DNA from: a virus
Strand: one strand, 5' to 3'
IMG/VR virus record: IMGVR_UViG_3300037193_001987
Location: 1-37,880 of that record
Length of the DNA stretch: 37,880 nucleotides
Shown here: positions 6,341-13,037 of the stretch, piece after piece
Layout: each line of letters begins with the position of its first letter
Position numbering within the stretch: the first letter of the stretch is position 1
Program-made: the position numbers and the translations under genes
The notes under the pieces: generated by a model
The model's input: the letters and a program-made list of their open reading frames with translations, nothing else
Database searches by the model: none
What the model was told of the DNA's origin: nothing

Positions 6341-6685
6341 TCATGACCCGTCACCGCGCGTAGCGCCCGCTCGGTTCAGCTTGTCGAACTCCCGCGACAA
6401 ATTGTGCAAGAAGCGCCGCTGTGACGGCGTCAGGTACGCGCTCTCCGGACCCAGGACCATCGGCTCCCTCACCTCTGGCGGCAGGTCGGCCAACTCCCGC
6501 AGGCGACGCAACGGCAGGCCTGTGTTGTCCGCGATCTTCTCCAGCGTCTCCGGCTTCGGGGGGCGCCCCTTCAGCAGGCTGTCGGCTGTGGTCTTCGCGA
6601 TACCCACCGCATCGGCGAACTTCCGGGTGGTATCCAGGCCCTTCTTCTGCGCGTATTCCCTCAAGTACTCGACCAACGGAGTCAC
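6341..6685 (-). CDS. XRE-type phage repressor
   Basis: 114 residues starting VTPLVEYLREYAQKKGL. The GTG at 6685 is preceded by GAAGGGA 7 nt upstream; longer in-frame starts up to 6760 would run through the operator region. Residues 18-65 fit an XRE/Cro-CI helix-turn-helix (TTRKFADAVGIAKTTADSLL, then RPPKPETLEKIADNTGLPL). The C-terminal ~45 residues contain PSQRRFLHNLSREFDKL, possibly a dimerisation helix. It is transcribed away from the Cro-like gene at 6925, across a region with GTCCCG/CGGGAC repeats, the classic immunity-switch layout, so it is probably the lysogenic repressor. No protease domain for SOS-type autocleavage is present. Confidence 0.75.
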   Translation of the reverse strand: MTPLVEYLREYAQKKGLDTTRKFADAVGIAKTTADSLLKGRPPKPETLEKIADNTGLPLRRLRELADLPPEVREPMVLGPESAYLTPSQRRFLHNLSREFDKLNRAGATRGDGS

Positions 6686-6749
6686 GGCTGTCCCTTCGTT
6701 ACCGGGAGCCGTCCTCGCCACCGCCGAGGCTGGGACGACTCCCGCCGGT

Positions 6750-6778
6750 GTCCCGCGCATAGTTTGACGTGCCGGGAC
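6750..6778. promoter_or_regulatory. Operator-like inverted repeat GTCCCG-N17-CGGGAC (site A)
   Basis: Half-sites at 6750-6755 and 6773-6778, upstream of the repressor gene. The same spaced motif occurs at 6842-6869 and at 21393-21420, which argues that it is a binding site rather than chance in GC-rich DNA. Confidence 0.5.
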
Positions 6779-6841
6779 AGCAGTTGCCCAGCGGGTCTCA
6801 CTTTCCGTCGTTGATCGTGTACGCCGGACAGCGCCGTTACA

Positions 6842-6889
6842 GTCCCGTGTCCCGTGCAGCTTGCGGGACGCGGGCCAAGCGGCTAGCGT
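6842..6889 (+). promoter_or_regulatory. Early rightward promoter with overlapping operator (site B)
   Basis: TTGCGG (6861-6866) and TAGCGT (6884-6889) are separated by 17 nt and make a plausible sigma-A promoter for the Cro-like gene. The operator motif GTCCCG (6842-6847) N16 CGGGAC (6864-6869) overlaps the -35. A longer inverted repeat, CCCGTGTCCCG (6844-6854) with CGGGACGCGGG (6864-6874), has 10 of 11 matches. A repressor bound here would block polymerase. Confidence 0.6.
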
Positions 6890-6924
6890 GTCGACATGCC
6901 CACGAACGAGGGACGGAGGTAGCA

Positions 6925-7182
6925 GTGGATCTCGTGGATCACAAGGAGCTCGCCCGCCTCATGCGGGAGCAAGGCATGGGTGCCCGAAAGCTCGGAAACC
7001 GCGTCGGACTGGGAAAATCGACCCTGGACCGACTGCGCCGAGGTGAGCACAAGTCGACCCGAGAGGACGTCGCGAGGGCCATCGAGCGGGAGTTGAAGGT
7101 GGAGCCGGAGACGCTCTTCGTCATGCCCACCGTGTCCCGTGTCCCGTGCAATTGCCAGTGCCACGGGTCGGCTGCGGCATGA
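6925..7182 (+). CDS. Cro-like XRE helix-turn-helix protein
   Basis: 85 residues. GTG 6925 follows GGAGG (6915-6919) with 5 nt between. Residues 6-62 are an XRE-type HTH: HKELARLMREQGMGARKLGN, GLGKSTLDRLRRGE, then a third helix region REDVARAIERELKVEPETLF. The tail (VMPTVSRVPCNCQCHGSAAA) contains three cysteines and a histidine and has a recognisable echo in the small gene at 21477. Divergent from the repressor and first in the rightward early operon, it probably plays the Cro role of switching off the repressor. The stop overlaps the next start (ATGA). Confidence 0.75.
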   Translation: MDLVDHKELARLMREQGMGARKLGNRVGLGKSTLDRLRRGEHKSTREDVARAIERELKVEPETLFVMPTVSRVPCNCQCHGSAAA

Positions 7183-7403
7183 ACTGGCTGACTTCCGAAG
7201 AATGCGGAAAACGCGCGCGCCGGTCGTCTCGATCGGTGAATCGGGCGTGCGCCACCGGCCGGCTGCACAGCCACCAACAGGTCCAGCGGGGCAAACGCGT
7301 GGTCGCTGAACCCGTGTTGGACATCTGGCTGCAGGGCGGCAGCGAGACCGCCCAGCGGCAAGCCTGCGGGTGCCTTCGGGTTGCCGCACGCCGCTCGGCC
7401 TGA
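7179..7403 (+). CDS. Excisionase-like MerR/HTH_17-type DNA-binding protein
   Basis: 74 residues. The first ~55 follow the winged-HTH excisionase pattern: LTSEECGKRARRSSRSVNRA (recognition helix), ATGRLHSHQQVQRGKRVV (wing) and LDIWLQG (closing helix). Such proteins bend DNA at attP arms and steer integrase toward excision, or serve as small regulators. ATG 7179 overlaps the upstream stop by 4 nt. Being in the rightward lytic operon while integrase is leftward is consistent with an excision factor made only on induction. Confidence 0.68.
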   Translation: MNWLTSEECGKRARRSSRSVNRACATGRLHSHQQVQRGKRVVAEPVLDIWLQGGSETAQRQACGCLRVAARRSA

Positions 7404-7417
7404 CCAACCCAAGAAGA

Positions 7418-7472
7418 GAGCGGGCCGGTCGCCGCCGGATGCACCCCCGGCCTGATGGCGAACGACCCGCTC
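7418..7472 (+). promoter_or_regulatory. Long stem-loop between Xis-like gene and the early operon
   Basis: Bases 7418-7433 pair with 7457-7472 at 14 of 16 positions (outer GAGCGGG with CCCGCTC), and an inner GCCGG/CCGGC helix (7434-7438 with 7447-7451) closes the loop. No T-run follows, so it is unlikely to be a simple terminator; it may be an attenuator, a processing site or an antitermination target. The gap 7404-7502 has no gene. Confidence 0.5.
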
Positions 7473-7502
7473 ACAACACGAGACATCCTAGGAGGACCAC
7501 TC

Positions 7503-7826
7503 GTGCAACAAGCACATGATCGCACCCTGCGGGGTGTCACGCCAACCCAGCCGCCCGACCTGTGTGAATCGACGCTTGTCGTGCAGTGGCTGGCGATCGA
7601 GCATGACGTCACCGTGACGGTCTCGGACCAGATCCCCGACGCCCCGTGCGAGTCGTGCGGTGAGCGGCCGGCGCGGGCCCGGGTGCACGGCGACCCGGTG
7701 GACGACTCGACATCGACGGCGGTCGTGGACTGCTGCCCCTGGTGTGTCGGGGTCGTGACCGACCTCGCGCGGCGGGAGTTGCGGGACGGGTCGCGCGTCG
7801 GTGTCCGGCTGGAGGTGGCCGCGTGA
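7503..7826 (+). CDS. Small zinc-binding protein, unknown function
   Basis: 107 residues from GTG 7503, chosen because TAGGAGGA (7489-7496) lies just upstream; the earlier ATG at 7455 falls within the stem-loop. CESCG (about 49-53) and CCPWC (about 79-83) provide a C-x2-C pair and a CC-x2-C group, a probable zinc ribbon embedded in a small beta domain (STLVVQWLAIEHDVTVTVSD before it, DGSRVGVRLEVAA after it). It is the first gene after the leader stem-loop and is joined to the next gene by a GTGA overlap. No family recognised. Confidence 0.62.
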   Translation: MQQAHDRTLRGVTPTQPPDLCESTLVVQWLAIEHDVTVTVSDQIPDAPCESCGERPARARVHGDPVDDSTSTAVVDCCPWCVGVVTDLARRELRDGSRVGVRLEVAA

Positions 7827-8557
7827 CCGGGCTGACGCACACGGACGACCAGGCCGCCATCGACACCCCGGAGGACACCGCCGTGGCCGAGACGCCGCAG
7901 GACACCACCCCCGCCCCTGCGGGCACCGCGCCGCCCACGGCTCTCGTCGGCGAGCAGAACGAGCAGGCCGACACGTCGGTCGCGGCCGCGCTCAACGAAC
8001 TTCTGCTCCGTGCGGTCGTGGCGAAGTACAACGCCGACCGGGCCGAGGCGGATGCCGCTGAGGCAAAGCACGTGGTGGTGCAGACCTTGCGCCGGGGAGC
8101 GACGCAGGTCGCGGTCAGCCCGCTCGACGCGAACCAAGAACTCGCCCAGATCAACGTGTCCCAGACGACGTGGACCGCGGCCACGGTCGCCCGGACCGAG
8201 ACAGAGGAGTGGGTCAAGGCCCGCTACGCCGACAAGGTCGAGAAGAAGACCCGGCTGCTGCCTACCGTGACCGAGCAGGACGTGTTCAACGTGCTGCGCA
8301 CCTTCGCGCCCTACCTCCTCGAAGAGATCGACGTCGTCCCCGACCACGTGATCCGCGAACTGGAGTTGAAGTCCGAACAGGCCCACGAGCCGATGGGCTG
8401 GGGCGGCGAGATCGGCGACGCTGCACCCCCCGGAATCCGGGTGTTCCCGAGCAACCCGAAGGTCACCGTCACGTTCCGCGACACGCAGGCCATCGACGCC
8501 CTCGTCGACGCCGGTGTCATCACCGTGGACGGCCACATGGTCGGCGGTGCCCGGTGA
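7823..8557 (+). CDS. Phage protein of unknown function, paired with Sak4-like gene
   Basis: 244 residues. The first ~50 are disordered and acidic (repeated TPEDT/PQDTTPAPAG). A helical segment (AALNELLLRAVVAKYNADRA) and a mixed alpha/beta remainder follow, including EEWVKARYADKVEKKTRLL and a C-terminal strand-rich KVTVTFRDTQAIDALVDAGV. No catalytic motif is apparent. It overlaps the recombination ATPase gene by 4 nt. Genes in this position in actinophages are often hypothetical partners of the Sak4-type ATPase, so a role in ssDNA handling or annealing is possible, though unproven from sequence. Confidence 0.6.
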   Translation: MTGLTHTDDQAAIDTPEDTAVAETPQDTTPAPAGTAPPTALVGEQNEQADTSVAAALNELLLRAVVAKYNADRAEADAAEAKHVVVQTLRRGATQVAVSPLDANQELAQINVSQTTWTAATVARTETEEWVKARYADKVEKKTRLLPTVTEQDVFNVLRTFAPYLLEEIDVVPDHVIRELELKSEQAHEPMGWGGEIGDAAPPGIRVFPSNPKVTVTFRDTQAIDALVDAGVITVDGHMVGGAR

Positions 8558-9738
8558 CCGCGCTGCGCACCCGCCGCCCCACCGGCCAAGCCTCGTGGCC
8601 GCGGATCCTGGTCACCGGCGAGCCCGGCACCGACCCGGCGGAGATGGCCGCCGGATTCTCCGGCGACGAGCGGATCCTCACCACCTACTGGCTGGAGCTC
8701 AACCCCGGCTCCAGCGGGGACGTCTACGCCGCGGTGCCGGGCGCGGACTACGAGCTGCTGGACCACGACGGCACGTGGGCCGACATCTACGACCAGATCG
8801 ATGCCGCGTGGGCCGTCGCCCGGGAGGCCGCCGAGGCGGGTATGCCGAGCGCGCTGGTCGTCAACAGCATGAGCGCCGTGTGGTCGATGCTGTCCGACCT
8901 CGCCGACCTGCGCGCCCGCCACCGCACCGCCGAAGAGTTGATCGGCCGAGGCCTGGATCCGGCACCGGCCTACTCTTCCGAGGTCAAGGTCGTGGTCGAC
9001 CCCGATCTGTGGACGCTGGTCGGCCGGCGGCACAGCCAGATGATGGGCAAGATCCTGACGTGGCCGGGGCCGGTGATCCTCACCGCCCGCGAGAAGCGGG
9101 ATCGTGACGGGCGGTGGGTGCTCAAAGCCCAGGATCAACTCGGATTCGACGTCACCGCATGGGTTCGGCTGACCCGGGCGGAGAGGCCCGAGATCGTGTC
9201 GCTGCTCATTCCGAAGCGCGGCCGTCTGAACTCGACCCAGCGCCGTGCCCTGCGCACCAAGTTCAACCTGTCGACGCTGGTGTGGGACTGGTGCGGCTGC
9301 ACGGCCGACACCCCGCCCCCGCCGGTGCGCGTGCTCAACGCCGACCAGTCCATGCCCGGCGAGATGCCGCCTGTGCGTGCGGTGCCGAACCGGCGACCGG
9401 TCACGCCGCTGCCGATCGTCGTCGCGCCGGTCGCAACGGCGGACCCGCAGGGCGACGTGCCGATGTCGACGCCCGCCGCGGTCTCCCGCTTGTTTGACGA
9501 GTGGCTGACGCTTGAGGCGCGCGACAAGGTCGGGGAACTGTTCGAGCGGACGACCGCGGCAGGCGAGACCGCATTGGCCGCCAACGTCACCACGTGGCTG
9601 ACCGCACAGGAACACGGGGTGCTCGGGACCGTGCCCGGCGCCGGGCTGACGCTGAAGGACCTGGCGACCCACGCCGGCCGACACGTCACCAAGACAGGGA
9701 CGGCTGTCCGCCAGGTCACCTCGGCGGGTGCGGCATGA
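8554..9738 (+). CDS. Sak4-like RecA-fold ATPase with degenerate Walker motifs
   Basis: 394 residues. The first ~250 resemble the AAA_24/Sak4-like ATPases of actinophages: ILVTGEPG, then TTYWLELN, a Walker B-like strand ALVVNSMSAVW, ILTWPGPVILTAREK and DVTAWVRLTR. Where the family reads GEPGSGKS, this protein has GEPGTDPA (22-29), so the P-loop Gly, Lys and Ser/Thr are replaced by Asp, Pro and Ala. The Walker B Asp is Asn104. It should therefore not hydrolyse ATP in the usual way, though the fold seems intact. The C-terminal 140 residues are a proline-rich linker and a helical tail. Sak4 proteins promote single-strand annealing, so a structural or ssDNA-binding role remains possible. Confidence 0.62.
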   Translation: MTALRTRRPTGQASWPRILVTGEPGTDPAEMAAGFSGDERILTTYWLELNPGSSGDVYAAVPGADYELLDHDGTWADIYDQIDAAWAVAREAAEAGMPSALVVNSMSAVWSMLSDLADLRARHRTAEELIGRGLDPAPAYSSEVKVVVDPDLWTLVGRRHSQMMGKILTWPGPVILTAREKRDRDGRWVLKAQDQLGFDVTAWVRLTRAERPEIVSLLIPKRGRLNSTQRRALRTKFNLSTLVWDWCGCTADTPPPPVRVLNADQSMPGEMPPVRAVPNRRPVTPLPIVVAPVATADPQGDVPMSTPAAVSRLFDEWLTLEARDKVGELFERTTAAGETALAANVTTWLTAQEHGVLGTVPGAGLTLKDLATHAGRHVTKTGTAVRQVTSAGAA

Positions 9739-10349
9739 CCATCTGCTCCCGTCCGACCTGTGGCGAGAACGTCCACGCGCTCAAGCTGTGTCGCGCCCAC
9801 TACGTCAAGCATTACCGGGCCGGCCACGGCGACTACCGTCGCGTCGATCCCTCCGAAGTCGTGGAGCACATCGCCCGGCTTCGTGACCGCGGGTGGACGT
9901 GGACCATGTTGGGCGAGGCCTCCGGCCTGGCGCAGTCCGTGGCGTACCAGGTGGCCAACGGCATCCGCAAAAAGGTGTCGCGCTACGCGGCGACGAGGCT
10001 GCTGGCGATCCCGGTGGTGTGGGTGGAGTCACCGATCATCGTGGACATCGCGGGTACGCGCCGGCGGGTACAGGCACTGTCCCGGATGGGTTGGCCGGCC
10101 GACATGATCGCAGCCCGCGCAGACCTGTCCGAGACCACCCTGAGGCACGCGTTGGGGCGAGACCGGATCACAGCGCGCATCGCAACGCGGATCGCCCGGG
10201 TCTACGACGAACTGTCCGAGGTGCGCGGCCCATCGAGTCGCGCCGCCGCTCGCGCCGCGAACCGCGGCTACGCCCCGCCCGCCGCGTGGGACGACGACAC
10301 GATCGACGACCCGCGCACCAAGCCACAAGGCGTCAGGAGGGCGGCATGA
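9735..10349 (+). CDS. HTH DNA-binding protein with N-terminal Cys/His motif
   Basis: 204 residues. The N-terminus has C4-x4-C9-x9-C19-x2-H22 (CSRPTCGENVHALKLCRAHY), a probable zinc site. Two HTH-like segments follow: VVEHIARLRDRGWTWTMLGEASGLAQSVAYQV (about 37-68, given here in family outline rather than as a continuous motif) and RVQALSRMGWPADMIAARAD with SETTLRHALG. Repeated HTH units of this kind occur in actinophage early proteins. It is likely a transcription or replication regulator binding DNA through tandem helices. The start overlaps the ATPase stop by 4 nt and the end overlaps the next start. Confidence 0.65.
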   Translation: MTICSRPTCGENVHALKLCRAHYVKHYRAGHGDYRRVDPSEVVEHIARLRDRGWTWTMLGEASGLAQSVAYQVANGIRKKVSRYAATRLLAIPVVWVESPIIVDIAGTRRRVQALSRMGWPADMIAARADLSETTLRHALGRDRITARIATRIARVYDELSEVRGPSSRAAARAANRGYAPPAAWDDDTIDDPRTKPQGVRRAA

Positions 10350-10549
10350 GCGCGCTGGCGTTGCGTCCCAAGGGGAGGGTGGCCGCTGCTTGCTGCGGTG
10401 GCCACCGCCCCGCGGGTGAGTGCTGCTGGAAGTGCCCTGGCTGCGCGCCGGGTGTCCTCGACGGGTTGGGCGCGTTGTGCGCCGCTACCAGCCGTGCGGT
10501 CGAGGTGCTGCCTCTGGAGTACCCGACTGTGCAGGGGAGGCTGACGTGA
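10346..10549 (+). CDS. Cysteine-rich small protein
   Basis: 67 residues with seven cysteines, six of them clustered as C16, C17, C26, C27, C30 and C33 (ACCGGHRPAGECCWKCPGC) and a seventh at C45. A small zinc- or disulfide-stabilised domain is likely. AGGAGG (10335-10340) sits 5 nt before the ATG, a strong start. It is coupled to both neighbours by 4-nt overlaps. Function unknown. Confidence 0.58.
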   Translation: MSALALRPKGRVAAACCGGHRPAGECCWKCPGCAPGVLDGLGALCAATSRAVEVLPLEYPTVQGRLT

Positions 10550-10809
10550 GCGACAACAGCATGACCAGGTGGTCTCCGATCGACGACCGCCCGTTCGAGG
10601 CGCTGATCGAGCCCGAGATCGGCGGCGAAGCCCGCGTCACCGTGGACGGCTGGGGCCGGTGGGCGGTGTGGGTCGACGTTGTGCCCTACGAGTCTGTCGG
10701 CACCCACGCTGACGTGCCTCTCGCCCCGCGCGAAGCGGTCCGCTTGGCCGCCCGTCTCGTCATCGCCGCCGCTGTGTGCTGGCGACGCATCCGGAAGGAG
10801 GCGTCGTGA
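10546..10809 (+). CDS. Hypothetical protein
   Basis: 87 residues beginning VSDNSMTRWSPIDDRPFEAL. It has a short beta-rich middle (EARVTVDGWGRWAVWVDVVP) and a C-terminal helix (REAVRLAARLVIAAAVCWRR). The helix is amphipathic rather than a clear membrane segment. GGGGAGG lies 5 nt upstream of GTG 10546. No domain recognised; both ends overlap neighbouring genes by 4 nt. Confidence 0.55.
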   Translation: MSDNSMTRWSPIDDRPFEALIEPEIGGEARVTVDGWGRWAVWVDVVPYESVGTHADVPLAPREAVRLAARLVIAAAVCWRRIRKEAS

Positions 10810-11012
10810 GCCGCGCGCGAAAGGTGAGGAAGGCAGCGGCGGGGAGCCCGTCAGATCGCAGGTTCAACCGGCTATTCGACAAGCGCGCGGCATCCGACCC
10901 GACCTTCCTGGGCGGGCAACTCAAGGCGAGCGCGCCGGTCAAGTATGCGCGGTGCACGGTGTGCGTCGGGCGCCCGCACCACGCGCCGGACCTCGAAGGT
11001 GGTGTCGCGTGA
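10806..11012 (+). CDS. Small basic hypothetical protein
   Basis: 68 residues, strongly basic in its first half (VSRARKVRKAAAGSPSDRRF, NRLFDKRA), with a C-x2-C pair near the end (RCTVCVG) followed by two histidines (RPHHAP). It could be a tiny nucleic-acid-binding protein with a partial zinc site. GTG 10806 overlaps the upstream stop; its own stop overlaps the GTG of the lipoprotein gene. Confidence 0.52.
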   Translation: MSRARKVRKAAAGSPSDRRFNRLFDKRAASDPTFLGGQLKASAPVKYARCTVCVGRPHHAPDLEGGVA

Positions 11013-11426
11013 ACCGCCGACAACCGGTCAGCCTGCGCTACGTGCCGCTTGTCGCGGCAGCCCTCCTCGCCACCGGCTGCTCTGTGTTCGAGGAGCCGGA
11101 CGCCCAGTACGGCGGGATCTGCGTGGACGAGACGACGCAGGAACGCGTGGACGACGAGCGGTGTGGTGACTACGACGACGAAGGCCACGCCGGCAACGGC
11201 GGGTTCTTCTTCATGTGGATCGACACCAGTTCGACCCACACCGTCCCGGCGCGCGGGCAGAAGGTGCCCGCCACCATCGGGGGCACGCACGGTTCCTTCC
11301 GGAACGCCGATCGCGAAGGGTGTGCCCGCGGCTGGCGGGTCGATGCAGTCCATCCACCGTGGCGGGTTCGGTGCGAAGGCTGGAACGACGGGCGGCTACG
11401 GCAGCAAGTCGGGAGCGGGCTCGTGA
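11009..11426 (+). CDS. Small lipoprotein gene with internal +1 frame change
   Basis: The start at GTG 11009 gives a short basic N-terminus, a hydrophobic core (VPLVAAALLATG) and a lipobox LATGC with the lipidated Cys at 24, so the product should be anchored outside the membrane. This frame reads sensibly through DETTQERVDDERCGDYDDEG to about base 11298. It then continues through unlikely sequence and would fuse into the next gene. The frame shifted by +1 reads PSGTPIAKGVPAAGG, then RGGFGAKAGTTGGYGSKSG, and stops at 11424-11426, exactly where the next gene starts with a GTGA overlap. Glycine-rich tails of that kind fit this sort of small surface protein. A single-base indel, or less likely programmed frameshifting, near TCCTTCCGG (11294-11302) explains it. 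Confidence 0.55.
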
Positions 11427-11983
11427 CGGCCGCCGTTCAGCAGTACCGGGCGAAGTGTGGTGCCCCCGACTGCGACTGGGTGTTCGAAGGCGACCTCACG
11501 ACGACCGAGGCCAAGGCGGCACAGCACAAGGCCGATCACCGGGACGCCCGGCGGCGCTGGCAGGCCCGGTGCACGTGGGACCGCTGCGACTGGTCCACGA
11601 CCGGGTCGGAGAAGTGGGTGCGTGCCGCCTGGGAGCGGCACCGCACCGGGCACCGTGCCGCTGCTGGCGAGCGCGAAGCCCGCCGCGCGGCCCGCTACCG
11701 GTGGCGCGGCAAGCCCAACCCCACACAGCAACGCATCCTGGAGCAGGTACGCGCCAACTCGCTCGCTGCGCACTCGACCCTAATCACGGTCGTTGCCGCG
11801 AATCAGCAGTTCGTCCGCTGGTATCCGAGCAACCTCAGCCGCCGCGACTCCCTGTGGTGGCCCGCGCTGGTGGAAGCCGGACTCGTCGTCGCCCGACCCA
11901 CGTGGTTGCAAGGTGGGCAGCAGACGGGCGTGTGGCAGTTGACCGCAGCCGGGCGGCACCTGCTGAAAGGCGGTGCGTCGTGA
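11423..11983 (+). CDS. Tandem C2H2-like zinc-finger protein with winged-helix-like tail
   Basis: 186 residues. Two fingers have identical spacing C-x4-C-x17-H-x3-H: C12/C17/H35/H39 and C50/C55/H73/H77, each with CDW at the second cysteine (PDCDW, DRCDW). The basic stretch after finger 2 (GEREARRAARYRWRGK) could contact nucleic acid. Residues ~100-186 (QRILEQVRANSLAAHSTLIT to WQLTAAGRHLLKGG) look like a winged-helix fold. The overall design suggests a DNA- or RNA-binding regulator. GTG 11423 overlaps the end of the frame-shifted lipoprotein gene; the same frame is open upstream, which could mislead automatic start calling. Confidence 0.65.
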   Translation: MTAAVQQYRAKCGAPDCDWVFEGDLTTTEAKAAQHKADHRDARRRWQARCTWDRCDWSTTGSEKWVRAAWERHRTGHRAAAGEREARRAARYRWRGKPNPTQQRILEQVRANSLAAHSTLITVVAANQQFVRWYPSNLSRRDSLWWPALVEAGLVVARPTWLQGGQQTGVWQLTAAGRHLLKGGAS

Positions 11984-12465
11984 CGGACCGTCCGAAGTGG
12001 GGCAAGGCCGGGCAGCGGCTCGATCCCGAGTCCACGCGGCGTCGTCGGTCCAGCCGGGCATGGACGCAGCGTGTGGTCGAGGAGCACCGGGTCGAAGACG
12101 AGCAGGCCCGCCAGAAGTGGTTGATGGGTCTGGTTGTTCCCGCCCACATCACCATGGCCCTCGACGGCGCCGGACTGTACGGCCCCGAGGTCGACTGGGC
12201 GTGCGGGGTCCAAGAGCCCGCAGTGGACAACTGGGAAGCGGGCCGGCTGTACCCGTCGTGGGAGCAGATCCTGCGCCTCGCGGAGCTGACCGGGCGGCGG
12301 CCGTCGTACTTCATGGCCCCGGTGCACCAGGTGACGTCGCTCTACGACACGTCGATGCGGTTCCACCTCTCGTTCGCCGAGCGGCACCCGATGCTGCCGC
12401 TGCCGGTCCACCGGTTCAACCACCAGGCCCTGATCAACGCCCGGAAGTGGGGTGTGCGGGCATGA
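11980..12465 (+). CDS. HTH domain protein of unknown role
   Basis: 161 residues. The first ~45 are highly basic (RRRRSSRAWTQRVVEEHRVE). Residues ~55-115 fit an XRE-like helix-turn-helix: ITMALDGAGLYGPEVDWACG, QEPAVDNWEAGRLYPSWEQI and LRLAELTGRRPSYFM. A C-terminal segment (RFHLSFAERHPMLPLPVHRF) has no known match. It is probably a DNA-binding early protein; being in the middle of a long operon, it could act on distant phage or host promoters. Both ends overlap neighbours by 4 nt. Confidence 0.6.
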   Translation: MTDRPKWGKAGQRLDPESTRRRRSSRAWTQRVVEEHRVEDEQARQKWLMGLVVPAHITMALDGAGLYGPEVDWACGVQEPAVDNWEAGRLYPSWEQILRLAELTGRRPSYFMAPVHQVTSLYDTSMRFHLSFAERHPMLPLPVHRFNHQALINARKWGVRA

Positions 12466-13037
12466 AGCGCACCCCGTTCGGCCCCAGGGAATCCTCGCTG
12501 AAGCGCGTGCCGTTCAAGACCACAGGCGGCGGGCCGAAGCGCTCCACGCCGATGAAGAAGTCCGGCTCCCGCAAGACCAAGGCGGACAAGGCGAACGAGT
12601 GCCCGGAACTGCTGATCGGGGAGGGCATCGCCAAGGAGACCGTCAGCGGCCGGTCCGGCGGCTGGTGCGAGATCCGGCTACCGGGCTGCTTCGGTCGGGC
12701 GCTGGACTGGCACCACCGCCAGAACCGCACCCAGGGCGGCCTGTGGCAGGCCAGCAACGGAATCCACGGATGCCGCTTCTGCCACGAACAGATCACCAAC
12801 ACCCGCGGGAACCGGGCGCTGTACGAGTTCTACGGCTGGATCGTCCCGTCCCGTGTCGTGCCTGCCGGGGTGAAGACCCTCATCCACTGCCGGTACGGGC
12901 ACACGTGGGTGTTCCTCGACGACCAGGGAGACGTGACGTTGGCGCCGTTCCCGGAGTCCGTTCCCGGTGATCCGTTCACGCTGCCCGTGCCCGCGGTCGA
13001 CGACGTGGTCGGCGCCCGGAAGCGGGGTGTGGCATGA
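12462..13037 (+). CDS. HNH endonuclease-like protein
   Basis: 191 residues. A lysine-rich N-terminus (about 1-45) precedes an HNH-type core: C69 in WCEIRLPGC76, then LDWHHRQNRT with H84/H85 as the beta-beta-alpha metal site, N99, H102 and CRFCHE (C104, C107, H108). The four cysteines would hold a structural zinc and the histidines/Asn the catalytic metal. In actinophage early regions, comparable proteins are small HNH nucleases sometimes related to recombination (NinG-like) functions. The C-terminal ~70 residues are beta-rich and unassigned. It lies next to an MmcB-like nuclease gene. Confidence 0.75.
   Translation: MKRTPFGPRESSLKRVPFKTTGGGPKRSTPMKKSGSRKTKADKANECPELLIGEGIAKETVSGRSGGWCEIRLPGCFGRALDWHHRQNRTQGGLWQASNGIHGCRFCHEQITNTRGNRALYEFYGWIVPSRVVPAGVKTLIHCRYGHTWVFLDDQGDVTLAPFPESVPGDPFTLPVPAVDDVVGARKRGVA

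Noticed and set aside
6769-6924. N-terminal extension of the Cro-like protein to an ATG at 6769
   Set aside because: It would translate through the promoter and operator; GTG 6925 has an ideal ribosome-binding site and gives the normal size of Cro-like proteins.
7121-8536. A 471-codon open frame on the minus strand across the start of the early operon
   Set aside because: It lies opposite well-supported coupled genes with ribosome-binding sites; open antisense frames are expected in DNA with such high G/C third positions. The same applies to frames at 29334-30671, 14807-16114 and 8311-9684 on the minus strand.
10679-11983. A single 434-codon protein joining the lipoprotein and zinc-finger parts
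   Set aside because: The downstream gene has its own GTG overlapping a TGA at 11424-11426 that ends the alternate frame carrying the Gly-rich tail, as elsewhere in the operon. The segment between fits the +1 frame better by third-position composition.
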